Shown piece by piece: positions 37,050-48,312 of a stretch of DNA of 64,000 bases (within the stretch, counting starts at the first letter, position 1; each line of letters starts with the position of its first letter). The notes below the pieces were generated by a model that did not search any database, was not told where the DNA came from, and saw nothing but the letters and a program-made list of their open reading frames with translations. Origin of the DNA: Haemonchus contortus (Eukaryota; Nematoda; Chromadorea; Rhabditida; Trichostrongylidae); the NCBI GenBank assembly GCA_000469685.2, contig LS997564.1:32312843-32376842 (forward strand), given 5' to 3'. The translations under genes were made by a program, and so were the position numbers.

Positions 37050-40000
37050 CTAAGGTTTCCGTACAACAGCCACACCAGAACAGGCACGTCTAAAAGAGTT
37101 TGTATTGACGAGAAAAGCCTGAAAAATGAGCAAATGATCATGGACATCAACTTACTCGCTGTTCATGTTACTATGGTATTCCCACTGGTTCGTGTTAGGA
37201 TCAAAATATTCAACAGAACTAAGATCATTCCCACCAATAGCATACAACTTTCCATTGACAGCAGCCAGTCCTAACTGAAAACGACACAAATTAGCATTGG
37301 CAAAAATAGAGTATAAGGGAACACAGCTGACTTACACTACTTCGGCTACGGCTCATATCAGCCACTGAAGTCCAGTTATTAGCACGGAGGTCGTACTTTT
37401 CAGCAGAGGCAAGTTCGCCAGAATTTTCGTTGTATCCACCCACTGCATACAATTCGCTATGGAGCACTGCGGAACCATGACTATGTCGTGGTGTTGACAT
37501 GGGACAAACCTCTTCCCAAATACCGACCCGTGGGTCAAACCTGAAACGTGGTAGGCTATCCTGATGGTTATTTCAATATGTTTTTAATTCATTTACAATC
37601 CATCCCGAGAGACATGAAAAGAAAAATTTATCACAGGACAACTGCAAGCACAGTAGAATCAGCTTAAGCACGGCTCTCAAAAACCTCGGCAATTTGTCAG
37701 GAAAATTTTATTATTCTCCTATTCTTCGCCTCTTATGATTCCTGAGATCAAGGCTGTAGAGTACTCCCACTTGCCCTGAAGAATATGATGACTAGTTGGT
37801 TTTGAAGGGCTTGTGAAGATTACGAGGTCAGACTTCAATGACAGACAGGTTGCCGAAACCTTCACACAGTCATATTTTTACCTCTTTTGTGTTCAATGTT
37901 CTGAAAAGTGGTAAGAAATTCTGCTCAAAGCAGTGCCGTGCCACCAGGTTTAATTTAATTGGCTCACCTCTCTACAGCATTCAGAGCGGTTTCATTGAAC
38001 CCTCCCACTGCGTATAGGCAACCATCTAACACGGAAACAGAAAGGCTGGCTCGACATGAACTCATAGGTGCCACGGAGGCCCACTCATTTCGTTGAACGT
38101 CATAACTGCAACGACACTGAGGAATTCAGTGTAAGCAAGAGTCGCTCAAATCTGCCCTTACCACTCAACAAGGTCAAGACCTGGACCACTGCGATTCTCG
38201 AAGCCGCCCACTACATAAAGATGGTCGTCAAGAGCAGCCACACCGAACGAGTAACGGCCAGTGGGACAGGGAGCGACATCAGATATCCATTGGTCAATAT
38301 CAGGGTCATATCTGAAGCGATGCAATTAGAAAACCGAAGACTCTCCTTACTTCATATGGGTCTATAATTGGCTTCAAGGAAACCACGACTATTCAGTTCA
38401 AAACAGGAAAGCCTCGAAAATATCCAGACTCCAAATTTTGGGTTAATACGCATCGAAGATCGTCTACGAGCCACCTCGCCTGTATCCAATGAAATTTTGT
38501 TAAATGCAAAACGATTTAGCGTTTGATTTATTTTGAAATTTTCATCAAAAAGACCTCACTGGCTGACCTTATTCTGATGAAATACCTGACTCAAATCGAC
38601 ATAAGACTGACTTGAAGATAATAATACAAGAAAACGGCCTGAATCTGCTTTTTTTAGTTTGAAAAACGGGGAACCTCTCGATGCTGTTCGAACTTTCTGT
38701 CTCATCACTGCCGCACACAGCATAAATGAACCTGTCGACAACAACGGCGCTAGTAAAATGCCTGAGAAATAAAGCACTTATCGAAACCTCAAGCACTCAT
38801 CAAAAGGGTGTTGTACCTTGCTTGGTCCAAAGAAGCAACGTACTCCCATACAGGATCAGCATCATCAGGATCCAAACGTTCGACACTGCTCTCGTCTTTT
38901 CCTCCCACTGAAGGTGAACATTTGAAAATAAAAGAATCAACCGGCATCACCCACCACTGAGATGAGGAATGGTCAGAGAGAGCCAACAGGAAACCCCTTA
39001 TAGTGAAAAAAAAACCCGGTTAAATTGTTAGCCTCCTTGTCACTAACACTCTCGTCCATCAAACTGCTCCCCACTCCTTTCTTCTTCCTCCTTTCATTTT
39101 CGACACCTCCAATCAAAGCCGTTCCATGCGAGAAAACAGCAGGCAAAATATCACTTTACCCACTCCCACGTACAATATGAGAACTCCCTCAGCTACATAC
39201 ATAGGTATCAAATTTTGCAATACCTATGTAGCTGAGGGAGTTCTCATATTGTACGTGGGAGTGGGTGAAGTGAATTTTTACAAAATGTAAAGTTACTCTC
39301 CATCGTACCAACATATATTACTCCATCAACCACTTCACAAGCTTGATCGCGCCTCCCTCTTATCCTCGGGCACTCAAATGGAGATGATTGAAGAATCAGA
39401 TCATTCTAAAACTTCAATCAAGTGAAAACTTAGGAAATATTAGCTTCTAAAAAATCTGAGGAGCAAATCTCCTATTGGTAGCTCACAGGGAATTGTCTCT
39501 GACCTTTGCTTTGTCGACAAGATTGCGGCAGGTGGCGTCTGCCATCACAAGCGCATTCGTACTTACTGTATTGACAAGAAACTCTGGCCCACAGAGAGGG
39601 AGACGAACGCGCTCCAATAGCTGAAAACGTTGAATAGAAGCCCGTATTTAAAGAAGCTTTCAACTTTTACCTTCGGGAGCAATTGCTTCCGAGATGACAA
39701 GTCGAACTCAACCCACTGAAGAAGTGCAGTGAAAACCTGGAGTCATACTTGTCGGTAAACACGTGAAATGCGCAAAAAAAATACCGAAAAAGTGAAGGAG
39801 GCTTTTACAGAACTGAACATTACCTCCTCTTCAGAGGGAGCAACCAGCTCATCGTTCGACAGGAGTTGGATCAATTGGTTTTTTGGAAGCTGGTGAAATT
39901 CCTCAGTGCATATAATGTCCTAAGAAAAGAAAGCAAAGCATTCGTGAGCGAAAAATTCAAGACAAGAAACTAGCGACCTGGAAATTCTCCAACATGTAAA

Positions 40001-42354
40001 CATCAGCACAACGAACTAGGTCTCGACAGGAGTGACCATCAGCAAATTCTCGAATTTCCACGCAATTTGACGGGCGTAAATGATTCTCCAAAAACTCACA
40101 ACAAGCCTCCTAGGTATGTATTCATCAGGAAGTATAGATTAACGGTTTTTTGTCGAGTTCTTAAAAGCACCGTTCACGATAAAAATGGTTTCTGAGTTCT
40201 CCTCTAGGAATACCCAGTGGCCCCCAGGGGTATAAGGAAGGGTGTCGGGTGCAAAAACTCAACAGCTTGGGCCCAGTGTGAGTCCCTTTACCGGGGGGAT
40301 GGTACATTCGTGCGATTCGAGCTACGCGCGGCAAACTGCGCGGCGAAATTCATGGCCATTCAAATGACTCTGGCGCCTATTATTGGGGCACAAACTTGAA
40401 GTAGAATAGATTAGTATGGTCAACTGATCCTGCCAATCTATTCTACTTCAACTTTGGGCCCCAACAGTAGGCGCTAAAGTCCTCAGAATCGCTATGAATT
40501 TCGCCGCGCAATTTGCCGCGCGCAGCTCGAATCGCACGAATGTACACACACCCCCTTTACCGGATCGCCCGAGTGTCACGCCCATCGACCGATGATGTGT
40601 CAGACGAGTGTCGAGGCGATACAGATGCAATATGTATTCGCGCCAGGAGCCACACGTTTAGCATGCAACAGCTGATCGCCATAGTGTGGAGCGATGTTTT
40701 CTCCTTTTCTATTATTCTCTGTTATTCTTTTAACTGTTGCAACCCTTTATCTAATTTTCTACTTCAAGAGGCTGAAAATGGTTGGCTATTTTTGCTGTTA
40801 GTAGTGTTTTTTTTGAACTTATGCTTATGAGTGAAAGAACTCTGGAAAACATTTGTATACATACTGTAGTCAGCTATCCGCACGAGGGCTCACACTTACG
40901 CAGCGATACACACTGTATAGCTCTACTTCCAGATAACACCTCTACTTCTTTTTTCTGGTCTCATTCTCGTCCAGCCCCCTTCAACGGTTTTTTGAAGCCT
41001 TTTATCACTTTAGAAACACTGGCTCGTGCACGTTCTTCGCCTTCATCGCACTATTTCCCACCTTCTCTTTCATTTTTCGACATAATCAGGATAACCAAAA
41101 TAATCGTGAACTGAGCCTTTAATAATAGGAAACCTTTATTTCGTCCAACTGGAGCAGACAAGCAGCGTGGAGGATGCTCGTAACATTCACGCCGCTTATT
41201 TGTATCTTACCAGAATAGCAGAAATCAATGAGAGCATCAAGCGCTGCCCCTTCAATATCGACCATTTCTATTTCCGCTAAAACAAAAATCGATAAGCGAA
41301 GTAACGCAGAGCTGACATCAGCAAGGAGAATATGATGAAACTGTAGAAGCACACATCACAAGTTATGAACGTACGCTGCCGGGATTCGATCATTCCACTT
41401 GTGAACATGGCCCTGAAGTAGTCCGAGTATGCAGCGAGTACGATCCGATGAGCGCTGATACGGAATTCCTGAAAAATTCCTCATTCGAGCTCACTAAATC
41501 AACCCAATCACTGTGGCTTACCTCGGCTATCAAAGTCACATCACAAAAGCGACCGCCATCTCGTAAAGCAGCCAGCTTGGTGGCAAGATAGTGGTTGTGA
41601 GTTTGACTCTGAACACGTGAATAGAAAGGAAAAAAGCATGGCAAGATCCTGGTTACAGTGGGCTCGCTGGAAATGGTCAGATAGAGCACTCAACGATTAT
41701 TATGGTTTAAGAAGACATTCGTATCATCCTGTATTCCCAAGCCTTAATCTGACTTAAAGGCAGTGTTAAGGAATATATGGTTTCGAATATATGTACACGG
41801 TTAGTGTTCTAAGCCCCCTCTGATAACGTTTGTGCAGGAATTAGGCCGGGAAACGGATGGATAGGGCGCAATCAGGCGAGGAACAGTGGGGGATGAGATG
41901 GCTCCGCCCCTCGTTAGGCTGACTAGTGTTCAAGTTGTCCTTCACCACGTTCGCACTGGGGCGAACGTGGCGAAGGACAACTGTGGTGCATTCTCGTTCG
42001 AACACGCCGCAACCATCGTTTTTTCATTGTTGAACTCGTCCACCCCCTCTTTCCACCCTTTTCTTTGTCCCTTTGTAATTCTTTCTGTTCCTCGTTTTTT
42101 TGTGCTTTGTCGTTGTTATCGCTTTATTCTTGAGTAGTTCCATTAGTTCCCGTCAAAAAAAAGGGTACCCTTACTTTTTTCTTAACACTGCCTTTAAGTA
42201 AAGTTTACAGCTTGATATACTGAGAGATAAGGATTGCCACCCGAGTACACGCATGCTCCGATGCTATCCCAGAAATACCTTCACCAACTTCATGTTTCAC
42301 CTCAAAATCGAGCACATCCTCCGTAATATTACTTGCCACAGACGAGGCTGACAT
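37050..42354 (-). CDS. Intact KLHL-type BTB-BACK-Kelch protein G4 (571 aa)
   Basis: Predicted substrate adaptor of a Cullin-3 ubiquitin ligase (family knowledge). Sixteen exons join with matching phases: 42301-42354 ([12 protein letters not shown]), 41522-41608, 41375-41468, 41134-41276, 39978-40109, 39824-39919, 39671-39736, 39504-39620, 39309-39405, 38817-38907, 38675-38761, 38162-38311, 37968-38105, 37336-37540, 37156-37274 and 37050-37089. They total 1716 nt with a single stop. The BTB domain starts at RFCDVTL in exon 2 and continues through exon 4; BACK covers exons 5-8; six kelch blades fill exons 10-16, with GG doublets in five and CG in the second. An arginine kept elsewhere is cysteine at the exon 12/13 joint (VECYD). 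Introns 1, 4 and 9 carry MITEs or a hairpin. An upstream exon like those of G1 and G3 is degenerate here, so I chose this ATG. Confidence 0.85.
39152..39271. repeat. 120-bp near-perfect hairpin in G4 intron 9
   Basis: CACTTTACCCACTCCCACGT and about 35 more bases are repeated in inverted order, with a 4-nt length difference and a loop of about 8 nt (CAAATTTT region at 39209-39217). No paralogous intron has it. It may be a small MITE or a template-switch product. Confidence 0.85.
40165..41118. mobile_element. TTAA-flanked MITE (954 bp) in G4 intron 4
   Basis: Ends AAGCACCGTTCACGA and TCGTGAACTGAGCCT are flanked by TTAA at 40161-40164 and 41119-41122. Inside is a large inverted repeat of about 130 bp per arm (about 40306-40425 against 40427-40545), with CGTGCGATTCGAGC mirrored as GCTCGAATCGCACG. 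The right end lies only about 12 bp from the exon 4 donor, so it lengthens the intron without touching the coding exon. Confidence 0.8.
41758..42193. mobile_element. TTAA-flanked MITE (436 bp) in G4 intron 1
   Basis: Ends AGGCAGTGTTAAGG and CTTAACACTGCCT are flanked by TTAA (41754-41757 and 42194-42197). The interior is a reversed relative of the MITE at 15819 (GGCTCCGCCCCTCG against CGAGGGGCGGAGGCC). It includes a 58-bp hairpin at 41934-41991 built on GTTGTCCTTC...GAAGGACAAC. Confidence 0.8.
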
Positions 42355-42399
42355 TTTCTTGCTTCGTACTATTCCTGCTGCTTGCATAACTGTTTACCT

Positions 42400-43800
42400 T
42401 TCGCAGGAAACACTTTTGCCGATGTAATACCTGAAATATTTGTACTAGAAAACTAAGTCCTCGGATGATTCATTACTAAATAATTAATTCATTGACCGGG
42501 TGTCTTGAGATTTTAGTTCAACGGAAATGAAGTGGTTGCAATTGAACAGGCTGTAATGTATTAGAAGATGGTTCTCATCTAAAATGAATTTGTTCAATGC
42601 AAATGAGTAATCATGAGTGCCGCAAGGGCTGGCGAAGCCGATGACTGGCCGCTATCGATTATGGAAGTGTAGAACGTCAGGAAGTCAGATTACTAGAGCA
42701 GATCTTGCAGATTGCTTGAGAGGGTGTTGATCGGAAACTTAGCGCAATGCATGGACACAGTTGGGTTTCGGACGACATTCTGCAGGAGCCAAACATGTGT
42801 CGAAATCCTTTTTTGGGGGCCATAGCGCTCGATGTGGTGCACTGACCTGTTATCGCATCACTCGATGAGACCAGCCGGCGTATCATTTGGAAACTGACTG
42901 ACACGAATGCGACATCATGGTTCCTTCAAATAAGCATCAGTAAGTACCTTACACCCATTGTCCTCGCAATGAAAAATCGCCATCATGTAAACCTCGATCA
43001 TGAAGCCACCTACCCCTAACACTTTTTGCTTAAAATCGGTGTCGTAGTCGCAACTCACCGTCTTTTTAAATTTCTCAATGAACTGTCGCGACCAACCAAT
43101 CTGCATGTCAATGTTCGTGCCCTTCCCATACGCTACCGAACAATGTTTTACCCTTCCCTACAGTACTCGGATGTAACGATAGACTCGGGCAGGCCACATT
43201 ATGGCTATCAGAACTCATTGCAATGGCTCGAATCGAGGTGTAGGGAACAAATTGCGGATATCGGCGAAAAATGTTTGAAAATTGGAGTAAAATTATGAAA
43301 AAGCTGGATTGGTGATAGTGGTCGAAATCTCTCGCGAGCGGGACAGCTCGCTGTTGAGCTGACACACGTAGACAGATATAACGATATAACGACTTTGTCG
43401 ATTGATTTCAAACTTCTGGCATGTGATGTAAAAAAAGATAAACAAATAGATAAATAAATGATTTGTTTTTTACAAATGGCATCGCTTTCAGGAGAATCCG
43501 TTCCATAACGAGGTGTACTTGATGGTGGCGAAGACCGGCCCGTCGTCGAGACTCGAACAGATGCTTGTGCTTTACGGGCAACGTGCTTCAATCTCCTTAC
43601 AATACGAAGGCGTCACTTGCTCTTATTTGGTGAAAGGGTAAAGAACATCATCTGAAGAGCTTTGCACATCGGCGCAGGCAAGGGGGAACGCTCACAGGCG
43701 ATTACAATTTCTGTTTGGTGCAGATATCACTTTCAAAAAAAATTCCATTATCTTGTTTGAAGATTAAGTTTGAATGTAAGCAACCATCCAGACACCTCTA
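42400..43800. other. Upstream flank of G4
   Basis: At about 42600-42720 the minus strand is a degenerate copy of the extra exon seen upstream of G1 and G3 (frame interrupted). The rest holds no recognisable gene. Confidence 0.4.
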
Positions 43801-43805
43801 TTACT

Positions 43806-43834
43806 ACAGGGTGTCCCAAAATTATTTGCGCCAG
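43806..43834. mobile_element. Solo mariner-type terminal repeat
   Basis: TACAGGGTGTCCCAAAATTA and the following GCGCC are identical to the end of the nested mariner at 34374. No opposite end lies within several kilobases, so the copy is truncated. Confidence 0.7.
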
Positions 43835-43839
43835 ATTTG

Positions 43840-45690
43840 AAAGTTCCCCAGGCTAAACTTACCGATTCCTTTCTTTGTGTGTTGACCGAATCCTCAGGTA
43901 TGTTTTCTTGCATCCCACATAGTTACCGGGGTAAGATCTCTGATATCTTTAAGATAATGAAGGCTAATCCAATCCAATCCAATGTACATATTTCACCTCG
44001 AGAAAATGCTCCAATACCTTATCATTCCATGGACTTTGCAAAGAAGACACTACCGGGAAGTTGACCTGAATGCAGATAAAGACATGTTGACACGGATCTC
44101 TACTCCTTCCAACCAGTTGGGATGCTCCTCATCAACCAGTCCAACTGATAGCATGATCTAACAACTATTCAGCATGGTTTTCTAAATTTATAAGATAAGC
44201 CTGTTATCAATCGATCGCGGTTGGCTATGAAAATCGTGGACTTATGGCGGTAGTAGTCCTGAATTGCCGTTGTCGTGGCTGTACGTGGAATTAATACTCC
44301 ACGTTTGCTTTTCTTCTACGTCATCTATGACCTGATGGCATGTATGTTCCTATGAACAACTGGCTAGAACCTGAAAACTCCTAAGCTGTAGAAGCGAAAA
44401 GTGACTTTCTGTCAGTTTATGACCCTTTTGCTGAGAAAGGCATGAGTTTTATGGCAGACATGAGATGTTTGAGATCCCAAGGCCGGTGTACCTTACCAAA
44501 AGTACAAGGTCGGCAAAAGTAGTAATATGTAGAACTTGCTTTCGAGTTACAAGGTAATTTTGAGGTTATCTAAGCAATGAGCACCCTTGAAGGACAATTG
44601 AGTGTCGCATCAATCCACAAAGATCAATTTCCCAATGGCCACCCCATGTAGAAATGGTAGTACTCTTAATCAAGCGGTAGAGTAGATATAGATCGTAAAA
44701 TTAAACGCAAAATTCCAAGGCAAGGCTTACGCGCACTGCGTGATCGTCTTTATTTTAGTACTTGTAAAGAAATTAGGCGTCGATCCATCCAGTTTTTGGG
44801 ATGCGCCCCCGCGCTCGACTTCCGATTAGAATTGTTTGTGGCACCTTGTAAGCATATGTGGCCTACAGGAGAATCGTGCTCATCATCCGATGTTAAGATG
44901 AGCGCTTTTATCCTCCAGTACGAGTCAGGTAACACGCAACCGAACCCGGAGGTATCGAAGCTTTGGTTGGCTTGAGTAGTATAGATCGGGATTCGATACC
45001 CGGATGAGCGTAATATAATGTGCGCTACTTGCCACTACATCATCTCCTCCATGCAGGTGGTTCTTCGGTAACAGTACCACTCTGTAACATACCCGTAACG
45101 TACATACACAGGATAAACAATACACCACAACCTCACATCCCAAATCAGCCAATATGCAACCGTAGTTCTTCGTAATTTGTCTGATTGTGAGCTTTCAGTT
45201 GAAGTCGGCTGCCCTACGGATTTATGCGATTACCGGATTCACACCTTCACCATTTGGTTGTATACTGTTTGCTCTGAATGATCACAAAAGTAAAATAACT
45301 TTTTTTGGAAACATTGTAAAAGATAATTGAATTGGTTTAGTTCACGATACTGAATGGTTTCTGAGATCTCTGCGTACGATGAATTCAGAGATTGTACCGT
45401 GTGTATCCTCGTACATGTTTCACCGGCATTGTAGAGGTTGCACCGATCATAAGGGAGTCCACGTAGGAAGTTCAAACAACTTCTCATGACCCATAGCAAC
45501 GGTGAAAGGCAAATCTACACAGTTCACAGTTATGTAGTCAGCTCTTAGCGCAATTGCAACAACTGAAATCTCGTCCGAATACCCCTTTCATGTTATTTCT
45601 GTCATGGAAATCTCTTCCAATCTCCATTATCCTTACTTTTAGAAGCCATATTTTTCTCGAAATCGGCGAATCTTACTATCGAAGATCTAT
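43840..45690. other. Spacer between G4 and G5 units
   Basis: No gene supported. The part at about 45180-45300 aligns with 58010-58120, both 2-3 kb upstream of a kelch start exon, so it may be an upstream element shared by units. A hairpin GGTATCGAA...TTCGATACC lies at about 44951-45001. Confidence 0.4.
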
Positions 45691-45699
45691 TTTCAATCT

Positions 45700-45755
45700 A
45701 TACTTCTGCTTTTCGACTAAAAAGGGACACAGCAAAATGGTCGTGAACTGTGCCT
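45700..45755. mobile_element. Solo end of a TTAA-family MITE
   Basis: TCGTGAACTGTGCCT followed by a mutated TTAG matches the right end of the MITE at 40165. I found no left partner. Confidence 0.5.
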
Positions 45756-46478
45756 TTAGAAAATGAGAGCAGTTTAAGGAGTGAAATTTAGAAATGAAGT
45801 ACTAGAGTAGTACACTCGGGGAAGTTGCGCACTGGTTGTCGAACAGCTCCCCAACTTCGGTAAAGGGACGAGCCCATAGAGAATTTGGGTTTCAGCTCCG
45901 TCGCAGATGTCCTCTCTCTGAGAACGTTCAGTACAGAATGAAGTTTACATTTGAAACGTGGAAGGTAATTGGATTCAAAGCCCGTCGTGAGCACATTATC
46001 TTCTCAGAGGCCATTTTGATGGTCAAACTTTCTTTCGTCTCTAACTTCTTGTCTTCTATATTTCATTCAGAAAAGAAAATATCAAGTTATACTCAGGCAA
46101 TACTGATATCTTTGCATCTTCTTCCCTACCCCTCTCTGTAGAAGCAAAGGTCACAGATATTTACTTAATATTTCTATGAAACCGAATTCAGGATCCCTTG
46201 GAATATTGCTAGTAAAAAGCTGTGTTCGGTGATATGGCAGAATAAGGCGGAGTACTGCTCTTAACTTCACCGTACCGGCGACTATTAGCTGGTAATGGCA
46301 TAGCGTATAGTACAGCTTTCCGCAACCATTGTCCTCCTGGTAACTCAGCGCTCGGATGATCTAACGCTTTGAGTCTTGGCAATTTCTGTAAAAACATCAT
46401 ATGAAAGAAGCAGTTGATGAGGATACTGCAGAATCATCGGTTATCAATAATTTAATAACTTAATAACAACAATATGAA

Positions 46479-46651
46479 GACTTGCTGTGATGGGAATCCT
46501 TTCATTTTCAATTTTAATTTTAAATGGTCACTTCTGTACGTACGTTTTTGCATTTCTATTTCAGTCAATTTTTTTTCACGTTCTGAGACCTCTGTCCTCT
46601 AAGTAGGGCACACCTCTGAGTGTATGAAATAAATAAATAAATAAATAAATA
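46479..46651 (+). mobile_element. Short retroposon with (AAAT)n tail
   Basis: Copy A runs TATGAAGAATAAGAATCC. Copy B has about 170 bp inserted at the same place, starting ACTTGCTGTGATGGG and ending in seven AAAT repeats before AAGATTCTGACAG. The 3' simple tail and lack of inverted ends suggest a SINE or a 5'-truncated LINE 3' end. The target duplication is not certain. Confidence 0.65.
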
Positions 46652-48312
46652 AGATTCTGACAGTTCCAGTAAGTATTTATTTCGAAGTTAACTGAATGGG
46701 AGGGGAAGCATTTTCGATTAGTACAATCATGTAACCACTCGTCAACATCTCCATAATTGTAAAACATCAACAAAAAGGAGGAAACCCGCCTGTAAATGAG
46801 CCAGATGTTGAGGTAGAAGTACTTCAATAAAATTTGTGAGGTAGGTGTAGGCGTTTACGTAGTAATAAAACGTCAATGACAAAAAAGCCGTTTAGTATAG
46901 CGAATAACTACTAGAGTACTTCCAAATACCTTGAAACCGATAAGCTTTCCCAAGAATTCATGTAGCTGAATTGCCAAGATGACAACCAAACAGGAAAGGA
47001 TGCTAGATTGAGGTACGAAAGGTGGCGCAGGGGGTCTATGTGGTCGCTATGGTCAATCCTCGACGAAGTACTGTAGGAGCAAGACCTACTTGCAATACTT
47101 CTCTGTCGAGTTGTACAAAGGGCTGCACACAGTTGTTCATTACTCAACTACAATGCGCGAGAACGGATTTTGCGATTCCACCAGGACCCTCCACTGCTGA
47201 ACGCTGGCAGCCGCGAGACCATAGCTACAGCTTCGACAGCTCCGCCTCTGGCTGCCATTGAGCATCGTAGCCACAATTCAGGTCATTTAGACTGTGCAAG
47301 TAGCTGCCATGACTGACCAACGCTCGTGTCAATGTTTTTACCGTTCACCAACATTACAGCACTCGGCTAGGGTAATAGGTTCGATCAGGTCGAGTTATAC
47401 CCACTGAATCTCAATGCTTCGAACCGAGGTTACGGCATGAAAATACGATCGTTCTACTGCATACTACCTTGGAGGTAGCGCTTGAGGGCGAAAAAATTGC
47501 CTTGGCCTAATGACCATATTTTTAGTTTTATGGGAAAGCTGTGGTTCTAAAGTGAAGCAAATTTGTCAAGGTGTATAAGGAGCTCATGCCAGGAAATGCC
47601 ATAGGTTAGATTTAGTTTCTGTACGAAAATTTCCTTGATTTGAGCCCCTACAAGAACAACCCGTTCCGTTACGAGGCATACACAAAGTCTTGATATCTTT
47701 TTGTCTGCGAAGGAAACCTCATTGATTCTCCTAACGCACTTCTGATTCACGGCTTCATGTTTGCTCCTCCTTTCTATAATATATCCTGACGTCGGTTGCC
47801 TTCATTTTGTAGGAGGGTCTCTGCTGTGAAAGGGATGGAGAGCATCATTTGAAAACCTTTTCACTAAAAATAAAGGGAGAAAGTGAAGGCAGACAATGTC
47901 CGTTTCTGCTTTGTTGTTGCAGTGGCCTTTCCATGCAGGTCTGCCCAAGGACCTTATCTCAAGGAACCTGAATCTAAGCATCTCTACTATCACATTTATC
48001 AGTCCATTACTTTATGTAACTGCTCAAATCGATCAAATGAGAAGTTAAAAGTTTTCCATTGAACAGAACTCCGGAGAAACAAAAGTACAGGCCAGTTTCC
48101 AGCATACTGAATGAAATTTATTGAATGATCTTCACAGAAAAACAATCAGAAACAATCATTCTAAGCGAAACATCCAATAATAAATGGAAATGATTCCAAA
48201 GTTCGAAGTATGAATATCGAGCGGCTCCAGAGACTGTTAGAATGTGAAGATAGAAACAAGATGCTGCTGCCTTCAAGACGATTTTCTTTTGCTTTTTCGA
48301 TTTCTATAGCTT

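Noticed and set aside
39406..39408. Apparent in-frame TAG shared by G2, G4 and G5 before the kelch domain
   Set aside because: G1 and G3 read TTCAG or TTTCAG at the same place, followed by AA(T/C)GACCT. The TAG is the end of an intron (TTTTAG|), and the exon starts just after it in every unit with correct phase.
44951..45010. Possible tRNA with a B-box-like GGATTCGATACCC
   Set aside because: The match comes from a 9-bp hairpin (GGTATCGAA/TTCGATACC). No acceptor or anticodon arms can be drawn on either strand.
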